Positions 25,559 to 37,030 of a DNA stretch of 64,000 nt are shown here, piece after piece; position 1 is the stretch's first letter, and each line of letters opens with the position of its first letter. Position numbers and translations under genes: made by a program. This DNA is from Mytilus galloprovincialis. Lineage: Eukaryota; Mollusca; Bivalvia; Mytilida; Mytilidae. The DNA lies in assembly GCF_965363235.1 (NCBI RefSeq), contig NC_134844.1, positions 17,218,646 through 17,282,645 of the forward strand, read 5' to 3'. The notes under the pieces are model-generated. The model saw only the letters and a program-made list of their open reading frames with translations. It was not told where the DNA came from and made no database searches.

Positions 25559-26105
25559 GGAGGCTCGCGGGTACAAAAAATTCAGCAAAAAATTAAACAT
25601 TTGTTTTTTCAATATAAATTTTATTTATTACACTATTAGTTATTACTTTATAAAATGATACAAACATCACCCAGACAAATCGATTTGGTTTGGCCACAAA
25701 TGTTTATATCATTGAAAACGCTCTAAATTATCTCCCTTTGGTGCAAAAATGTAATTTTTTGACGTTCAAATTGAATATCTTTTTTTACTCATCGGTGACC
25801 TATATTTTTATTACTGTTTCCAAACAAGCTGTACATAAACTAAATAATTGTAAAATTTAAGCGATTTCTGTAATTAAGTTCTTTTTTTATTTCGATATTA
25901 CTAAAATTTCTCCTATTAGTTTAACTGAAAACAAGGACAGTAACAAAAATGAATGCTTCTTTCGGAGGCAGATTGTGGGCTTAAATGAACGGTGACCCCA
26001 TATCTTTATTTCATATTTCTATTAGGTAAACACAATGTATAATCATAGAAAAAAATGCAAAATCCTATTTTAGAAAAAAAAGTTGCTTTAGACCCGCGAG
26101 CCCCC
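25559..26105. mobile_element. TTAA-type MITE, absent from copy 2
   Basis: Inverted ends GGAGGCTCGCGGGT and GGGGGCTCGCGGGT are flanked by TTAT (25555-25558) and TTAA (26106-26109). The matching site in copy 2, near 56395-56405, reads straight through. No coding capacity is visible in its 547 bp. TTAA targets are used by the piggyBac and Kolobok superfamilies. Confidence 0.75.
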
Positions 26106-26413
26106 TTAATTGACCTGAGCCGACTAGCATTGCCCAAAAAATTAACAAGTAAGCAGTACATAACGCTGTTACATCTAGCAATATAACAACTGTCACCAAA
26201 AGTGAAACACGTGGGGATCGTATCAACTTAAACCGAAGCCATAGTTTTTGCGTCGACAGGATTAGCATTTCCTATTATGCATTCTTCAGATGCCATACAA
26301 ATCCACAACGATTCGAAATGTCTATACAGAATTGGTTACAGAGATACATTTAGGGATAAAAAAAACTGGTATGTGATAAAAAGTCGAAGACCAGGTAAAA
26401 CATGTTATTATGT

Positions 26414-26515
26414 GTATTGCTGAGCTGGCCATTTCCTTAATCCAACCGAATATTTGCTTTCTTCACTTGCGTTCATTGTGATTTTTGCAGATGTTATGTT
26501 ATCTATCCTCTCCCA
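26414..26515 (-). pseudogene. SRCR/Ig copy 1, exon 3 (truncated second half of Ig)
   Basis: It starts with the Ig tryptophan (WERIDNITSAKITMNASE) and continues to LRKWPAQQY. Similarity to copy 2 then stops and two stop codons follow. Copy 2 continues for about 38 codons, including the second Ig cysteine (FRCRV) and a GTAAAT donor. That segment is missing here, although flanking intron similarity resumes near 26100-26340. Confidence 0.85.
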
Positions 26516-27908
26516 CTGGCAGATAATGAAAAAATATTAACACAGAAGACACGATTTATTATTCGAATACAAAATTCAAAACTGAAAATGATAATTCCAT
26601 ACATAATATATATTTAATGAACGTAGCAATTGAAAGTGAAACGTCTTACTATATTGTTAAAGTATTTTTGTCTTGCACATCATACTTTCCAAATTTCCAT
26701 AATAAAAAATCATGAACGACTCTGTAAATTTGTCTTCAACTTATTTATTTCTTATTATCTTTTTTTAAATTAATATGATTTAAACATAAACCTTCTGAAT
26801 CAATATTACTTTAATAATATATTCTCTTTTTCATTCTAAATTGTTATATGTGATATCAAATATTCGGTTTTTCTTGTTACATTTATTTTTAAATATTAGT
26901 ATTCATAGCAGATCTTACGTTTCAATATTTTAGTTATCCATGTCACATTCTATGATTGTTCAGACAAAACTTTAAAGGATATACAATATTTTGATATCAG
27001 ACTGATTACTGAGCGACCTTTTTATACCAGTTATCCAAATGAAGATATTTCTTATTTCTTTCTATTCACCATATCTGCCTTTACTACCTTGAAGATGCAC
27101 CATCAGAACCAAATTTAAACCAAAAGGTTCAATCACCTAACTCCGTTCCGGAACTATTTTCCTTTTCTCTATCTATCAAGAGTAGTATGCGGATCGGAAC
27201 TAGAAATGCATGTGAGTTTGTTCAGTCACATGTTCAAAGTGGAGAAGTGTGTAAACCGGTTTGGGGCTGTTGTTGTATGTCTTCAGATTGTATTTGAATG
27301 AAAATTAGCAGATTCAAGATAACGAGTTTATCTTTGTCGTTATAATAAGTTAGCTTAGTATTGATAACGAGTTAGCTCGGTCGAGAAAGTACACAATGAC
27401 ACTAACCTACTGCCGTTCAAATGTCCTTGTTAAATCAACAGTTTTCAATTTCAATGATATTGTGAATTACACGTTTTATTGCAACTTAATAGGTATAAGA
27501 AGATGTGGTATGAGTGCCAATAAGAAAAACGCTCCATCCAAGTCACAATTTGTAAAATGAACCATTATAGGTCAAAGAACGATCTTCAACGAGGTTATTT
27601 TGTATTACTACTGTGTTTAGTATTATTGTTTTTGACCTGAACACAACAACCTATGTGATATACTAAAAGCTTCTAGTAAGTCTCTGACGATCAAATTATG
27701 TAAAAGTTGCCAGGAATATTCGATCTAATATAGTATCATAACTTTATATGTCATTGTATTATACTATTGTTCTCTGCTGTCTAGTATGTTTTATATTATG
27801 TTTTATATGTTGTCAACTTTGCCAATGCATGTCTATGCTTTTACTATAAAGATTCATTCATTTAGCTTCCAATTTATCTTAATTATGTTTATACATTAAA
27901 AAAATCAC

Positions 27909-28030
27909 CTGAAAATTAGGTTCTGAATCACTGCGAACCTTACATCTAAGAATAATTTGATTGTTTTCTCCTATTCCATAATTACTATAGTAAGGCGGTA
28001 GAAACTCTAATCCAGGTACACTTGTTACAT
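27909..28030 (-). pseudogene. SRCR/Ig copy 1, exon 2 (first half of Ig domain)
   Basis: It reads DVTSVPGLEFLPPYYSNYG and NQIILRCKVRSDSEPNFQ. The Cys in LRCKV is the B-strand cysteine of an Ig fold. The boundaries TATTCAG and GTGATT give phase 1 to 0, joining to the Trp that begins the next exon. Confidence 0.85.
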
Positions 28031-29071
28031 CTGAATAAAACACATTTTGAAAATCAAAAATTTTCAGTAGAATGAAAGCATTTACATCACTCATGATGGA
28101 AAGTTTATGGTAGAATTTGTCACATATTTTAGTTTTTATCGTGCATTTCATTCATTTTATTTTACACAAAACTGTAAGGTCTTTCATACATTTTTGAAAA
28201 CTAACCGTTATCAATTTTTAAAGATTTTCTTTAGGGCAAGTTTGTTTGAAAAATAATTGAAAAAAACCAAACACACCTACTTTGTTTTGACGCATAATCA
28301 TGATAATTATTCGTTCTTTTATATTGGCGGGTCATGAAACCTTTTGAAAATGAAGCAAAACCGATATTGTATATATTAAAACAATTTTGACGACATCGTT
28401 TTACTTTGTTTCTTGTTCGTATACATGATGAATTTTCTTGCATGTGTTTTTTTCATCTGAGAAACCAGACAATATATAAAAGTCATACGAAAAGTGTGAC
28501 TATTGCAAAAAAAGTGTATCTAGTGCTTGAACCAATGCATGCATTTATCGTAAACTTAGTCTTCTGTGTACGATTTTATCATTGTTTACCTTTGCCAACA
28601 ATCAACAAATTATCATGAATATTCAGGTAATAGATTAGGTCGATGACGGAGCTATGTTTAAGTTTGTTGATTTTCTCTGCCAATTAGGTTTTCAACTTTG
28701 TACTTGCGTAATTGCGATCCCCCGATTTTTACGAGAAAGGTCACGCTGAGATAGTTGCATACGAAAACATGTCGGAATTTGCTGGTTGCAGCAAACAATT
28801 TAGAAAAGTGAATTTTTATTCTTATTTCGACAAATCAGAGATTTTTTTTCAGAAAAAAAGGATATGTACAAAAAAATTATGAAGAAAACTAATCATTAAG
28901 TTATAAAAAAAAAAGTGACATCTTTTTTTTTAATTTGAAGTTTCGTATGACTTATAATTCACATGTACTTCCGATGGTTTAAAATTAAGCTGTAGACATG
29001 CTTAAGGAGATTTCAAAGATAATGATAAAAATACAGTCCAAACGTTGAACCTGAGAATTATATATACTTAC

Positions 29072-29189
29072 CATGTGTTTCAGGGCGTCAATAAACATCA
29101 TAGCCTTCATAACCCATATAAGCCTTGGTGTGGTGCCCAGCGCCTTGCAATAAGAATATGTATAACCATTGAATCGTGTAGCCCACTAT
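29072..29189 (-). pseudogene. SRCR/Ig copy 1, exon 1 (signal peptide)
   Basis: It encodes a hydrophobic leader (WLYIFLLQGAG) and then KAYMGYEGYDVY, followed by TGA where copy 2 has AGG. The first codon is ATA, where copy 2 has ATG. The donor GTAAGT is intact and the exon ends in phase 1. The start was placed by alignment to copy 2. Confidence 0.75.
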
Positions 29190-31145
29190 AAACTCTTAAA
29201 AATATATAGTTATGTCTATTAAAGTAGGACTTCACTAGAGAAAAAGTAACTATCTTTAATAATTTGAATATTTGAACTGTCTATCTAAATAGTGATCATC
29301 TCAAATTGGCATTAATTTCACTTGCATTAAAACTGTATTGTTTACATTAAAGTGTTGATTACACATGTTTATATACTAATTCGCCTATCTAACAACTCGT
29401 AAATTAACATCCTTTCAAATGCTTGAATTTATTTTCCAATTGTGTATGTAAGATATGTTTTTATGACTGATATTTTTATGTATGAAAATCGGATGCAGAT
29501 GTTCGCTGCTCTTGAAATATTTCATGTGCAATTAAAATTATACCATTAAGTTTGCTTTTTATGCAATGTTCTTGTTATCATTATGTAACCACAGTCATTC
29601 AGACCCCTGAAAAAACTCTGACCGAACTCTTGGTAACCATCCTGATGTAAATGTGACACCCGTCTTGTTTCCCACGTAATTACTAACTCAGTTTATATTG
29701 GTAGGTCACTTTTGAGGCAAAATAACGGAATTGTGGCTAGGACGATTGGAACATGTCCGTCGTTATCTATGAGTTACATATTCAATAACGGTCAACCAAT
29801 TCGTAATGGCGTCAATACAATTTGTGAAGAGATAATTTCAATTTCGCATTTTGAAATGTTGGTTGGTGGATTTCTTGTGAGTAGCAACTAACTATCAAGA
29901 AACTCATTAAAGTATATTCAATCTGTGAATATAGTATCAACAGGGAGATATGTAGGCACTTTTAAAATTTAGTTACATAGAAATTGAGAATTCACAATTG
30001 TAAAGCTGAAATCATCTCTTTTTTTGTCCAGTCTTGTTCACAACAAACCCTCGTCAATATAATAGAACTGTACGCATCTGTAATACAAGTGAGAGGTTTA
30101 GTTAGCTATAAAATCAGGTTAAAATCACAATGTTCTACAAAGGACAATGTAAGAATGAGTCTGTACTAAGACAAAAATACGACAGTTGTTATCCATATGT
30201 TGTATATTTTCGAGATCTCGATTTTGCAATTTGATTAGGAATTTCCGTTTGAAATTTCCCTCGGAGATCTGTTTGTTTTGTTATTTTGCTGTGTATGTGT
30301 TTCGGAGTTTAGTGAAACGTCTATTTTCTTAGAATCATTGTACATTTTGTGTGTAGGGGACCGCTGAAACCAGCTTCTTAGTTCGGTATATTCTCTATGT
30401 GTTGAGAAACTATTGGTTGCTTTTGCCTGTTATCTACTTTTTGGTCCGATTGTTATCTATTTAACACTTTCCCCGTTTCAATTCTCAATTAAAAGTTATA
30501 TAACGACCTTTGTATTACCAAGTTTAACCTTGAATTCCATGAGCATAACGATACATTATATGTTTTGTATAATCTAGCTAATTTGATTTAACCAAACAGA
30601 GTTACATCTTCAAAAGTATTTCAAAAGTAAGACTAAAAACAGCCGATATTAAAGAAATATTACACAATTTTCTCAATTTTTCTGAAAAAAATATTATTAA
30701 ATGCTGAAACAATCGTAATAAGCAATCAAATGATCAGATCATAATTAATGAACTGGTAACAAATCACTGATACAAACCCTTTTTGTAAGACCTTTTCCAA
30801 GTATTTGTATCGTTTACACAAGACTCATCAGTAATTGGCGCTTCAATATGGACAATAGGAAGGATACACAAACAAAACATTGTTATGCGTAAGGGATGAC
30901 TTGATACTTGAAACCAATTATCCAATAACTTCTCCTTAAATTACTACCCTGTATTAAGTTTATCATGATGGAAAACACAAGCTTTGATATGCACTTTGTT
31001 TAAATGACAGATTCTTAACTGGAAATCAGAAATCATAATGTGCCGTATACTTATTTCTCGATTGTTCCACCTTGTCAATATCTAGATTGTTTTAAAGATA
31101 TTAAGGACACTTACATTGGACTGTTTTAAGTATCATTTCTATCAA

Positions 31146-31760
31146 AGTTTAGTTTAGTTTAAACATTTTTTATTTGTTCAAAGCAAAAAAGGATCAGACA
31201 CAAGTAAAACATACTTATAAAGTCTTCTCCACAATACAATATATATATAACAATACAAATTGAACGTGAGCATGCATCATATAATATAAACAACATAAAT
31301 ATTACTTAACTATACTGAAAAAAAGTAGAGGGAATGAGGAAAGAACGACAGAGATTAGGATGATGATGATGATGTGCGTTTTACCTAATACTATACTACG
31401 AGAAATCGTTTTGATCTCTTTATAAAATTGAATACTTGTTTAACAATTTGCACATTTTGATCATAGGAAAGAGTTTCTTTTCCGAAAACCAGTAGTTTTA
31501 AGTTCAAATCGCATCATTCGGGAAGCCAGCTGAGACCATTATACATAATAGCCCTCTCATTTAGATAGAAAGGACAATCAAAGAAAAAATGGTGCATGTC
31601 CTCAATATCCAAACCACTTTTACATGTTGGATCAGATATAATGTTAGCTCTAAACAAGTCACAATTTAAAGTTTAGTGATATAGTGTTAGACATATTTTC
31701 TTAAATGCTTGACTCAAACTGTGAAGATGCATCCTCTTTCTATTAGAGATATTACGAAGA
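31146..31760 (-). mobile_element. 5'-truncated LINE, C-terminal end of ORF2 plus 3'UTR
   Basis: On the - strand (about 31670-31385) a degraded frame reads DLFRANIISDPTCKSGLDIE, then DMHHFFFDCPFYLNERA. This is the Cys/His motif C-x(n)-E-x-x-HHFFF-x-CP-x-Y-x-x-R found at the C-terminus of many non-LTR reverse transcriptases. An in-frame stop and a frameshift show it is dead. The 3' end (31146-31160) is a TAAAC-type short tail, and the 3'UTR matches the insertion at 50453. Confidence 0.78.
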
Positions 31761-32319
31761 TAGTGTTAGTTGGTTTGAACTATCATTCTGCATACCACTA
31801 GATATCTGATATACATATTACATATATGTATAAAAAAAGTCAATATCTAGTCACGCAAACCCCTCATTATACTATATTGTATATTATATAGCACCAGCCG
31901 CCGTGATAATGTTGTAGACCTATCATATTGCATTTTCAAAACAGACTAGAAGGAGAGAGGTATGTTATTAACGTTTACTCTACATTTTAAAAGGTAGAAA
32001 GAACATTTACACTGAAAAAGTTCACGAAGAAACAATACCAGGCGTATATTGTTGTTCATAGGAGCTGCATCACTTTACATTGAATTGGTCAATTGCATAA
32101 ACAATACATCGGCATAATACTGTCCTCTGTTATTAGTCAGGGAAATTAATCCTTGACCAACGTTTTTTTTTTTTTATACAATATCATTAAAGAGATGATA
32201 TACATGGCAATTTTGCATTTTAGAATCATTAAGAATTGTAATTTTGATAATGCATGCTAGTTTTTATTTGAAAAAGTTAAAATATAGACAGCGAGCAACA
32301 CAAACTCAACCAAAAAGGC

Positions 32320-32880
32320 AATAGTCTTAGATGCATGATTATTTTATTAGTTGTTAGTGGCTTTGAACTAGCTGTCAGAGTACTCTCAGATCTAGGATCT
32401 GTTCATTGTGTCTTTTTGTGTCGGGATGTATAAGTACCCGGCCACGTCCACTTATATGTTTGTCCATCTGATGAGTTAAGCCTTTTTCAACTGATTTTTA
32501 TAGTTCGTTCTTACGTTGTACTGTTATACCACTGTGCCAGGTTAGGGGAGGGTTGGGATCCCGCTAACATGTTTAACCCCGCCACATTATTTATGTAACT
32601 ATGTGCCTGTCCCAAGTCAGGAGCCTGTATATTCAGTGGTTGTCGTTTGTTTATGTGTTACATATTTGTTTTTCGTTCATGAATAAGGCCGTTAGTTTTC
32701 TCGTTTGAATTGTTTTACATTGTCTTATCGGGGCCTTTTATAGCTGACTATGCGGTATGGGCTTTGCTCATTGTTGAAGGCTGTACGGTGACCTTTAGTT
32801 GTTAATGTCTGTGTCATTTTGGTCTTTTGTGGATAGTTGTTTCCTTGGCAATCATACCACATCTTCCTTTTTATATAATA
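32320..32880. repeat. Long copy of the mussel-type dispersed repeat
   Basis: In order it contains 'ctttgaactagctgtcagag', 'gtacccggccacgtccactt', 'ctgatgagttaagccttttt', 'gggccttttatagctgacta' and 'atcataccacatcttccttt'. The same order, partly deleted, is at 45935-46262. It is the longest colinear version in the window. Confidence 0.8.
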
Positions 32881-33025
32881 CCAATCGAATAAACAGACCA
32901 CATCTTAGACCAACGAGATAGATAAATGATAAAGTTTAGCTGTTCTAAACTTAACCTTCAATTATTTAGAGGATACAGAATGTCTAAGATAACGATTGTA
33001 ATTCTTTATGAATTGTAGAATCAAT

Positions 33026-33203
33026 ATGTGGTTAGATAATGTGCAATTTGTACTAGTAACTGTAATAATAGTTGTGTACAGCCATGATTGTAAGGACTAT
33101 GACCTGTCAGCCTCAGATCAGTCGCTGGTTGATATGATGAAACATTACCTTCATACGTCAAGAAAAGAAGAATGTCCACCACAAAGCAAAATACTCAATG
33201 CAG
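33026..33203 (+). CDS. Gene B exon 1 (signal peptide)
   Basis: It encodes MWLDNVQFVLVTVIIVVYS, then CKDYDLSASDQSLVDMMKHY. It ends AATGCAG before GTTGTT, in phase 1. A 5'UTR exon may precede it, since an acceptor-like TTGTAG lies 7 bp before the chosen ATG. Confidence 0.85.
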
Positions 33204-36200
33204 GTTGTTTTAATTTTATCAATCATGATGTTTGTTTTATTACCATTTTAATGTTGAAGGAAACGTAAAAATGTAAATTAAAAACAAATTATATTGATTA
33301 TGATTATAAAGTTGTTTTGAATATACCCATTCGTCACCAAAAACTATATACATCATACAATACTATGTTCGAACCTTCGAATAATTAAAGTAGTTTCATG
33401 GTATACTGCATTCTTGGATTGACCAATCACAGTAAAAAAATCGGTGTAGTTATTGGCCTAAATCTGCAAATTTGGAGACAGGTTAGCAATTAAATGGTTA
33501 GGCTGTATAATAATGTAAAGAAAACTTGGCAATTTATTGTATAATTCAAAATATCATTGGTTTTGCTTTTAGTATCATTTTTTTTTCAAATGAGCTATTT
33601 TAGGGAAGATAACTCTTTTAGTAACAAAGTTATACTGGACAGATAGTGATTTTTTTTTCATGTAGCAAGAAATCAAGTTCGGTGACACCTTTTTCCTTTT
33701 TATTTTGTTAAAACATGTTACAAAACCTATCTTTTCACAATTTACTTCAAAATTCTATCTCATAGATTTTTTTTATGCACACATGTTTTTCCATGAACAA
33801 TCTAACCAAATTTAGGCAATTTTCAACGACTCATAGCTTGAAAAATAGCACGGTGACCCCTATAATACTTTTTGTTATATTTTTGAAAAGAACATATTAA
33901 AATCTTCATTCTGGCTAAGTATAAGAAAATTTTGTCTCAAAAAATATTTACTTATGATCTACCTTAAAGTGGTATGCAGCTGTAATTATTCTAATTGATT
34001 TAACCCCTTCAATTATACATAAATAACAAGAGGCTTAGAAGTTTTGTTATCATAACTTTCATTTTGTTATATCTTTAGGAGTGACCTATATACGTTGGGG
34101 AAAGACAAACTGTCCAAAGGGAGTTGACATAGTGTATACAGGTAATCTAAATTAATTCTTGTATAAGTTTAATTAATTTAGGCTGCTTTCACATTGACCT
34201 AAAGTCTGTGTTGTGTTAGTGAAACTCACACATAAACTAAACACAATTATGATCCCATTTGTTAAACTCAGTGTTTACAGGCAGTTTAAATCATGTTTTG
34301 TCTACATGCAGTCGAAAGTCAATGTAGGCCTTGTGTAGGTTAAGCGTACACAAAACTAGGCATTTAGAACATTAATTTTACCATGTATAATGACAGTTTT
34401 TGTCCATTCGTTTTTGATGCGATTTGTTATTTGATTTTGCCATGTGATTATGGACTTTCCCAATTGATCTTCCTCTAAGTTCAGTATTTTTGTGATTTTA
34501 CTTTTTGAAAGAAGAAACGATTTTTGAATAAAATTGATACATGTACTTATAACAATTATTAATAAAGTTCTTTACAGAAATATTTGTCATAACTTAATAT
34601 ATGTATTTGTTATAAAAACATTTTACGTAGCTTTATTAACCCCTTATCAAGACTCAATCATCATCATTGCCGAACACATAATTTACTTGAAAAGGTCTTC
34701 CCGAATCGACTGGAGGAAAACAGAAATATTTTCCACTGGTCTTTACTCAAACAACGATTCACTCATATATGCATTACTGCAAGTATCTCAAGTATCTCAG
34801 ATCCGTTAAAATACACTTTAAAAAAATGTTACCCCCTCCCTTTGCCAAATACTATTTAGAGAAAAAAAATACCATTTGAAACAAACAGAAAAGATAGAAA
34901 TGTAGTCAACATCTTCAACATCCCAATCCTTTTTCTTCGCCTGTAAACACGCTGATGCAGCCTACGCGTACGTTTTTAAATGCGTAATCGAGGAATTTTT
35001 AGTATCTGTAAACTACTGCAAATCATCAAAATGGCTTTCATAAAGGAGCAACCACTTAATTACTTTAAAAAAATAAGGGGGGGAGGGGAGGGTCTGAGTC
35101 AGATTTTATTCGAGCCAAGGTTTTTATTCACTTATTTTCAATGGTAGCAATCAAATATTTTATTTTCAATATTTAACACTATAATGTAAGGGGAAACTTT
35201 GAATTCAGAATATTGTTTTTTATTTTAATCCTCTATATAACCCGAATAATATTTTTTTCTATCATATAGTAGAGCAGAATAGTTTTCAAGGAAAAATCCA
35301 TCCCCCCTTTTTTTGAAGTGAAGCGGTCGTTCCTTAACTGCTAGAAAAGTTGTCAGAAAATTTGAATTTGGTTTTACGCAATGAACATTTAATAAATGAC
35401 ATATAGTTTACGAGTGTGAATAAATCTTATGTACAGGTAATGAAACAAGGTGCATAGATGTTAACAAATTTAATGTCAAACTAGTGTACATTACAATAAA
35501 CTAGTTGTAAACATGTTTACTGTACACGGCGTTTGGTGTGAACACGGCCTTAGTTTGTGTCACACTGACTCTAATAACTTTAAATATCGGCAGTAGTGTT
35601 TTATATTTGTTTTACGCCTATACTGCCGAAGAAGGATATAAATACTATTTGAAAAACGTAAAATGAAAAATATTTTGATATAATGAACGTGTGAACAAAC
35701 TCACTTCTGTGATTTAAAAAGCCGACTTGATTGTTTTGAAGGATGTTTGTCTCATTTGAATGATATGGTTTTTTTTCACTAATGTTTTGTTTTACAATTG
35801 ATATTTTGAACACATTTTTTTTCTTTTCAGGACAAGTCGGTGGAAATCAACATTCATATAGAGGAGGTGGTGTCAACTATCTATGTCTCCCTAATGATCC
35901 ACAGAACGGACAGCATCAATCATATGACAATGATCAGGTACATGGGGGTGAATATAGACTTGATGCAAAAACTAAACCATCAGGATGGTCAGAAAGTATG
36001 GGCGACAAGGAAATACCATGTGCTGTGTGTTATCAAAAACGAAGATCAGCTGTCATGATGATTCCAGGTAAAATGAGTAAAACAATTTCCAAAATGAAGA
36101 TCATTTTCAAATGCAATTGCAGATACTTTGATACGGATATCATATCCAAAGCACAATACAAATACTTCGTGTTAAATTTTAGAACAAATTCATTTTTAAC

Positions 36201-36819
36201 TCAAAGTTATGTTTTGACATAAGCTTGCAACCAACTTAAAAAGTATGATTTACACAATTAAATATCAAGACGATAATACAACCCCTCACACATAAGTAAC
36301 AATACCATTATTGACGATGACCTTGTTTTTGCCTATGGGTTAATGATTAAACGTTTCGAAATCCTATTCTTTCTTTAATCTTAGGTAAGAAAATATATAG
36401 AAAAAAAATTAATTCACCATTGAACATTTTAATAAAATAACTTTACATACATTTGATAGTAGTGTTTAATCATAGATATCACATGATGTTACTATGATGT
36501 TACTATGATGTTTTATATCTAACCAAATCCAGACTGAATAGTAACTATTTATCGTTTTCGTTTAATCCAAAATAATTTAGGTAGACAGACTTGTTATAAA
36601 GGGTGGAACTCAGAATATAACGGTTATTTGATGAGCGATCATAAAGGTCACTTCAAAAAGGACTTCGCCTGTGTTGACAAAAATGCAGAACCATTGGATA
36701 AGAAAAATGGAAGTGGAAACGGAGCTTTATTTTATCCTCTTCGAACTAAGTGTGGAACTTTAAGATGTCCTCCGTATACTAATGAAGCAGATATTCTTTG
36801 TGTCGTTTGTACAAAGTAA
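33026..36819 (+). CDS. Short-chain collagen C4-like secreted protein (gene B)
   Basis: Four exons (33026-33203, 34079-34141, 35831-36067, 36581-36819) with GT-AG introns of 875, 1689 and 513 bp, all in phase 1, join into 717 nt encoding 238 residues. Residues 1-19 form a signal peptide (VQFVLVTVIIVVYS). The mature part has no Gly-X-Y collagen repeat. It carries the cysteine-rich C-terminal module of molluscan and sponge short-chain collagen C4-like proteins: VTYIRWG, GGGVNYLCLPNDP, PCAVCYQ, TCYKGWN, CVDKNAEP and ALFYPLRTKCG, ending CVVCTK. It is probably an extracellular or matrix protein; no biochemical role is established from sequence. Met at 33026 is chosen because it aligns with gene A and because TAG-AATCAAT just upstream looks like a conserved acceptor. 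An in-frame Met at 33008 is the alternative. Confidence 0.88.
33389..33963. mobile_element. TTAA-flanked element in gene B intron 1
   Basis: TTAA occurs at 33385-33388 and 33964-33967, with imperfect inverted ends AGTAGTTTCAT and GGTAGATCAT. Internal sequence resembles the element at 61558-62151 (a '-taactct-' block and a 'cggtgac' block in the same order). It is probably non-autonomous. Confidence 0.5.
34079..34141 (+). CDS. Gene B exon 2
   Basis: This 63-nt exon encodes GVTYIRWGKTNCPKGVDIVY, the start of the conserved C4-like module. The acceptor ATCTTTAG and donor GTAATC are both clean. Confidence 0.92.
34181..35549. mobile_element. DNA-transposon-like element in gene B intron 2
   Basis: Inverted ends (GGCTGCTTTCACAT and GGCCGTGTTCACAC) are flanked by TTA on both sides (34178-34180, 35550-35552). 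It is colinear with 37598-38829 over most of its length. A 3-bp TTA target duplication fits the PIF/Harbinger superfamily. No transposase was recognised. Confidence 0.65.
35831..36067 (+). CDS. Gene B exon 3
   Basis: This 237-nt exon encodes GQVGGNQHSYRGGGVNYLCL through PSGWSESMGDKEIPCAVCYQ to VMMIP. The acceptor TTTTCAG and donor GTAAAA fit. The ORF that reads past the donor into the intron is not coding. Confidence 0.92.
36581..36819 (+). CDS. Gene B exon 4 (terminal)
   Basis: It begins GRQTCYKGWNSEYNGYLMSD and ends ADILCVVCTK followed by TAA. Its acceptor is AATTTAG. The Met at 36628 sometimes taken as an ORF start is internal. Confidence 0.92.
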
Positions 36820-36830
36820 AAATATGCTGA

Positions 36831-36836
36831 AATAAA
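36831..36836 (+). terminator. Polyadenylation signal of gene B
   Basis: AATAAA lies 12 bp after the stop codon, as in pseudogene A. It implies a very short 3'UTR. Confidence 0.7.
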
Positions 36837-36914
36837 CATTTGTTTTTGCTGAACAATGCCTTAGTCTTAGTTTATTTAGATACATTTCGACAGATAAACT
36901 AATGAAAGCTTTAG

Positions 36915-37030
36915 CTTGATATGCGGTATGGGCTTAGTTTATTGTCTGAAGGCCGTACGGTGACCTAAAGTTATAAATTTCAGCATTATTTTGTCGGTCT
37001 CTTTTGAAGAGTTACCGCATTGACATTTAC
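36915..37030. repeat. Mussel-type dispersed repeat fragment
   Basis: 'gatatgcggtatgggcttag' and 'aaggccgtacggtgacctaa' match copies at 32745 and 46145. Confidence 0.7.

Larger units (their letters stand above)
16830..29189 (-). pseudogene. Ig + three-SRCR receptor-like pseudogene, copy 1
   Basis: Nine colinear exons (29189-29072, 28030-27909, 26515-26414, 23979-23835, 22055-21847, 20895-20727, 18694-18472, 17882-17729, 17008-16830) have matching splice phases. The ancestral product, about 510 residues, would have a signal peptide, a tyrosine-rich stretch (YEGYDVY), one Ig domain and three SRCR domains, each SRCR split over two exons. SRCR domains are extracellular, disulfide-bonded ligand-binding modules common in molluscan secreted and surface receptors. 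Lesions in this copy: start ATG changed to ATA, TGA in exon 1, second half of the Ig exon deleted with its donor, TGA in exon 4 and a 1-nt loss in exon 7. No transmembrane exon was found, and the true 3' end is unknown. Confidence 0.85.
15230..30130. repeat. Segmental duplication, copy 1
   Basis: A series of colinear matches links this block with 43135-59660 in the same orientation. It includes all exons of the SRCR/Ig unit and intron and flanking DNA, for example 17400-17900 with 48380-48900, 20430-20920 with 50810-51300, 23800-24000 with 55370-55570 and 29000-30130 with 58690-59660. Gaps between the matches are mobile elements or deletions. The outer limits are approximate. Confidence 0.85.
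30200..33000. other. Intergenic region between duplication copy 1 and the intact gene
   Basis: No host exon was recognised. The region contains a repeat fragment near 30795-30845, a 5'-truncated LINE (31146-31760), a short GAT microsatellite at about 31359 and a mussel-type repeat (32320-32880). The rest is AT-rich. Confidence 0.5.

Noticed and set aside
35782..36222. 146-residue ORF as a complete gene
   Set aside because: Its start lies in intron 2 and its end in intron 3; only 35831-36067 is exon, as homology and splice sites show.
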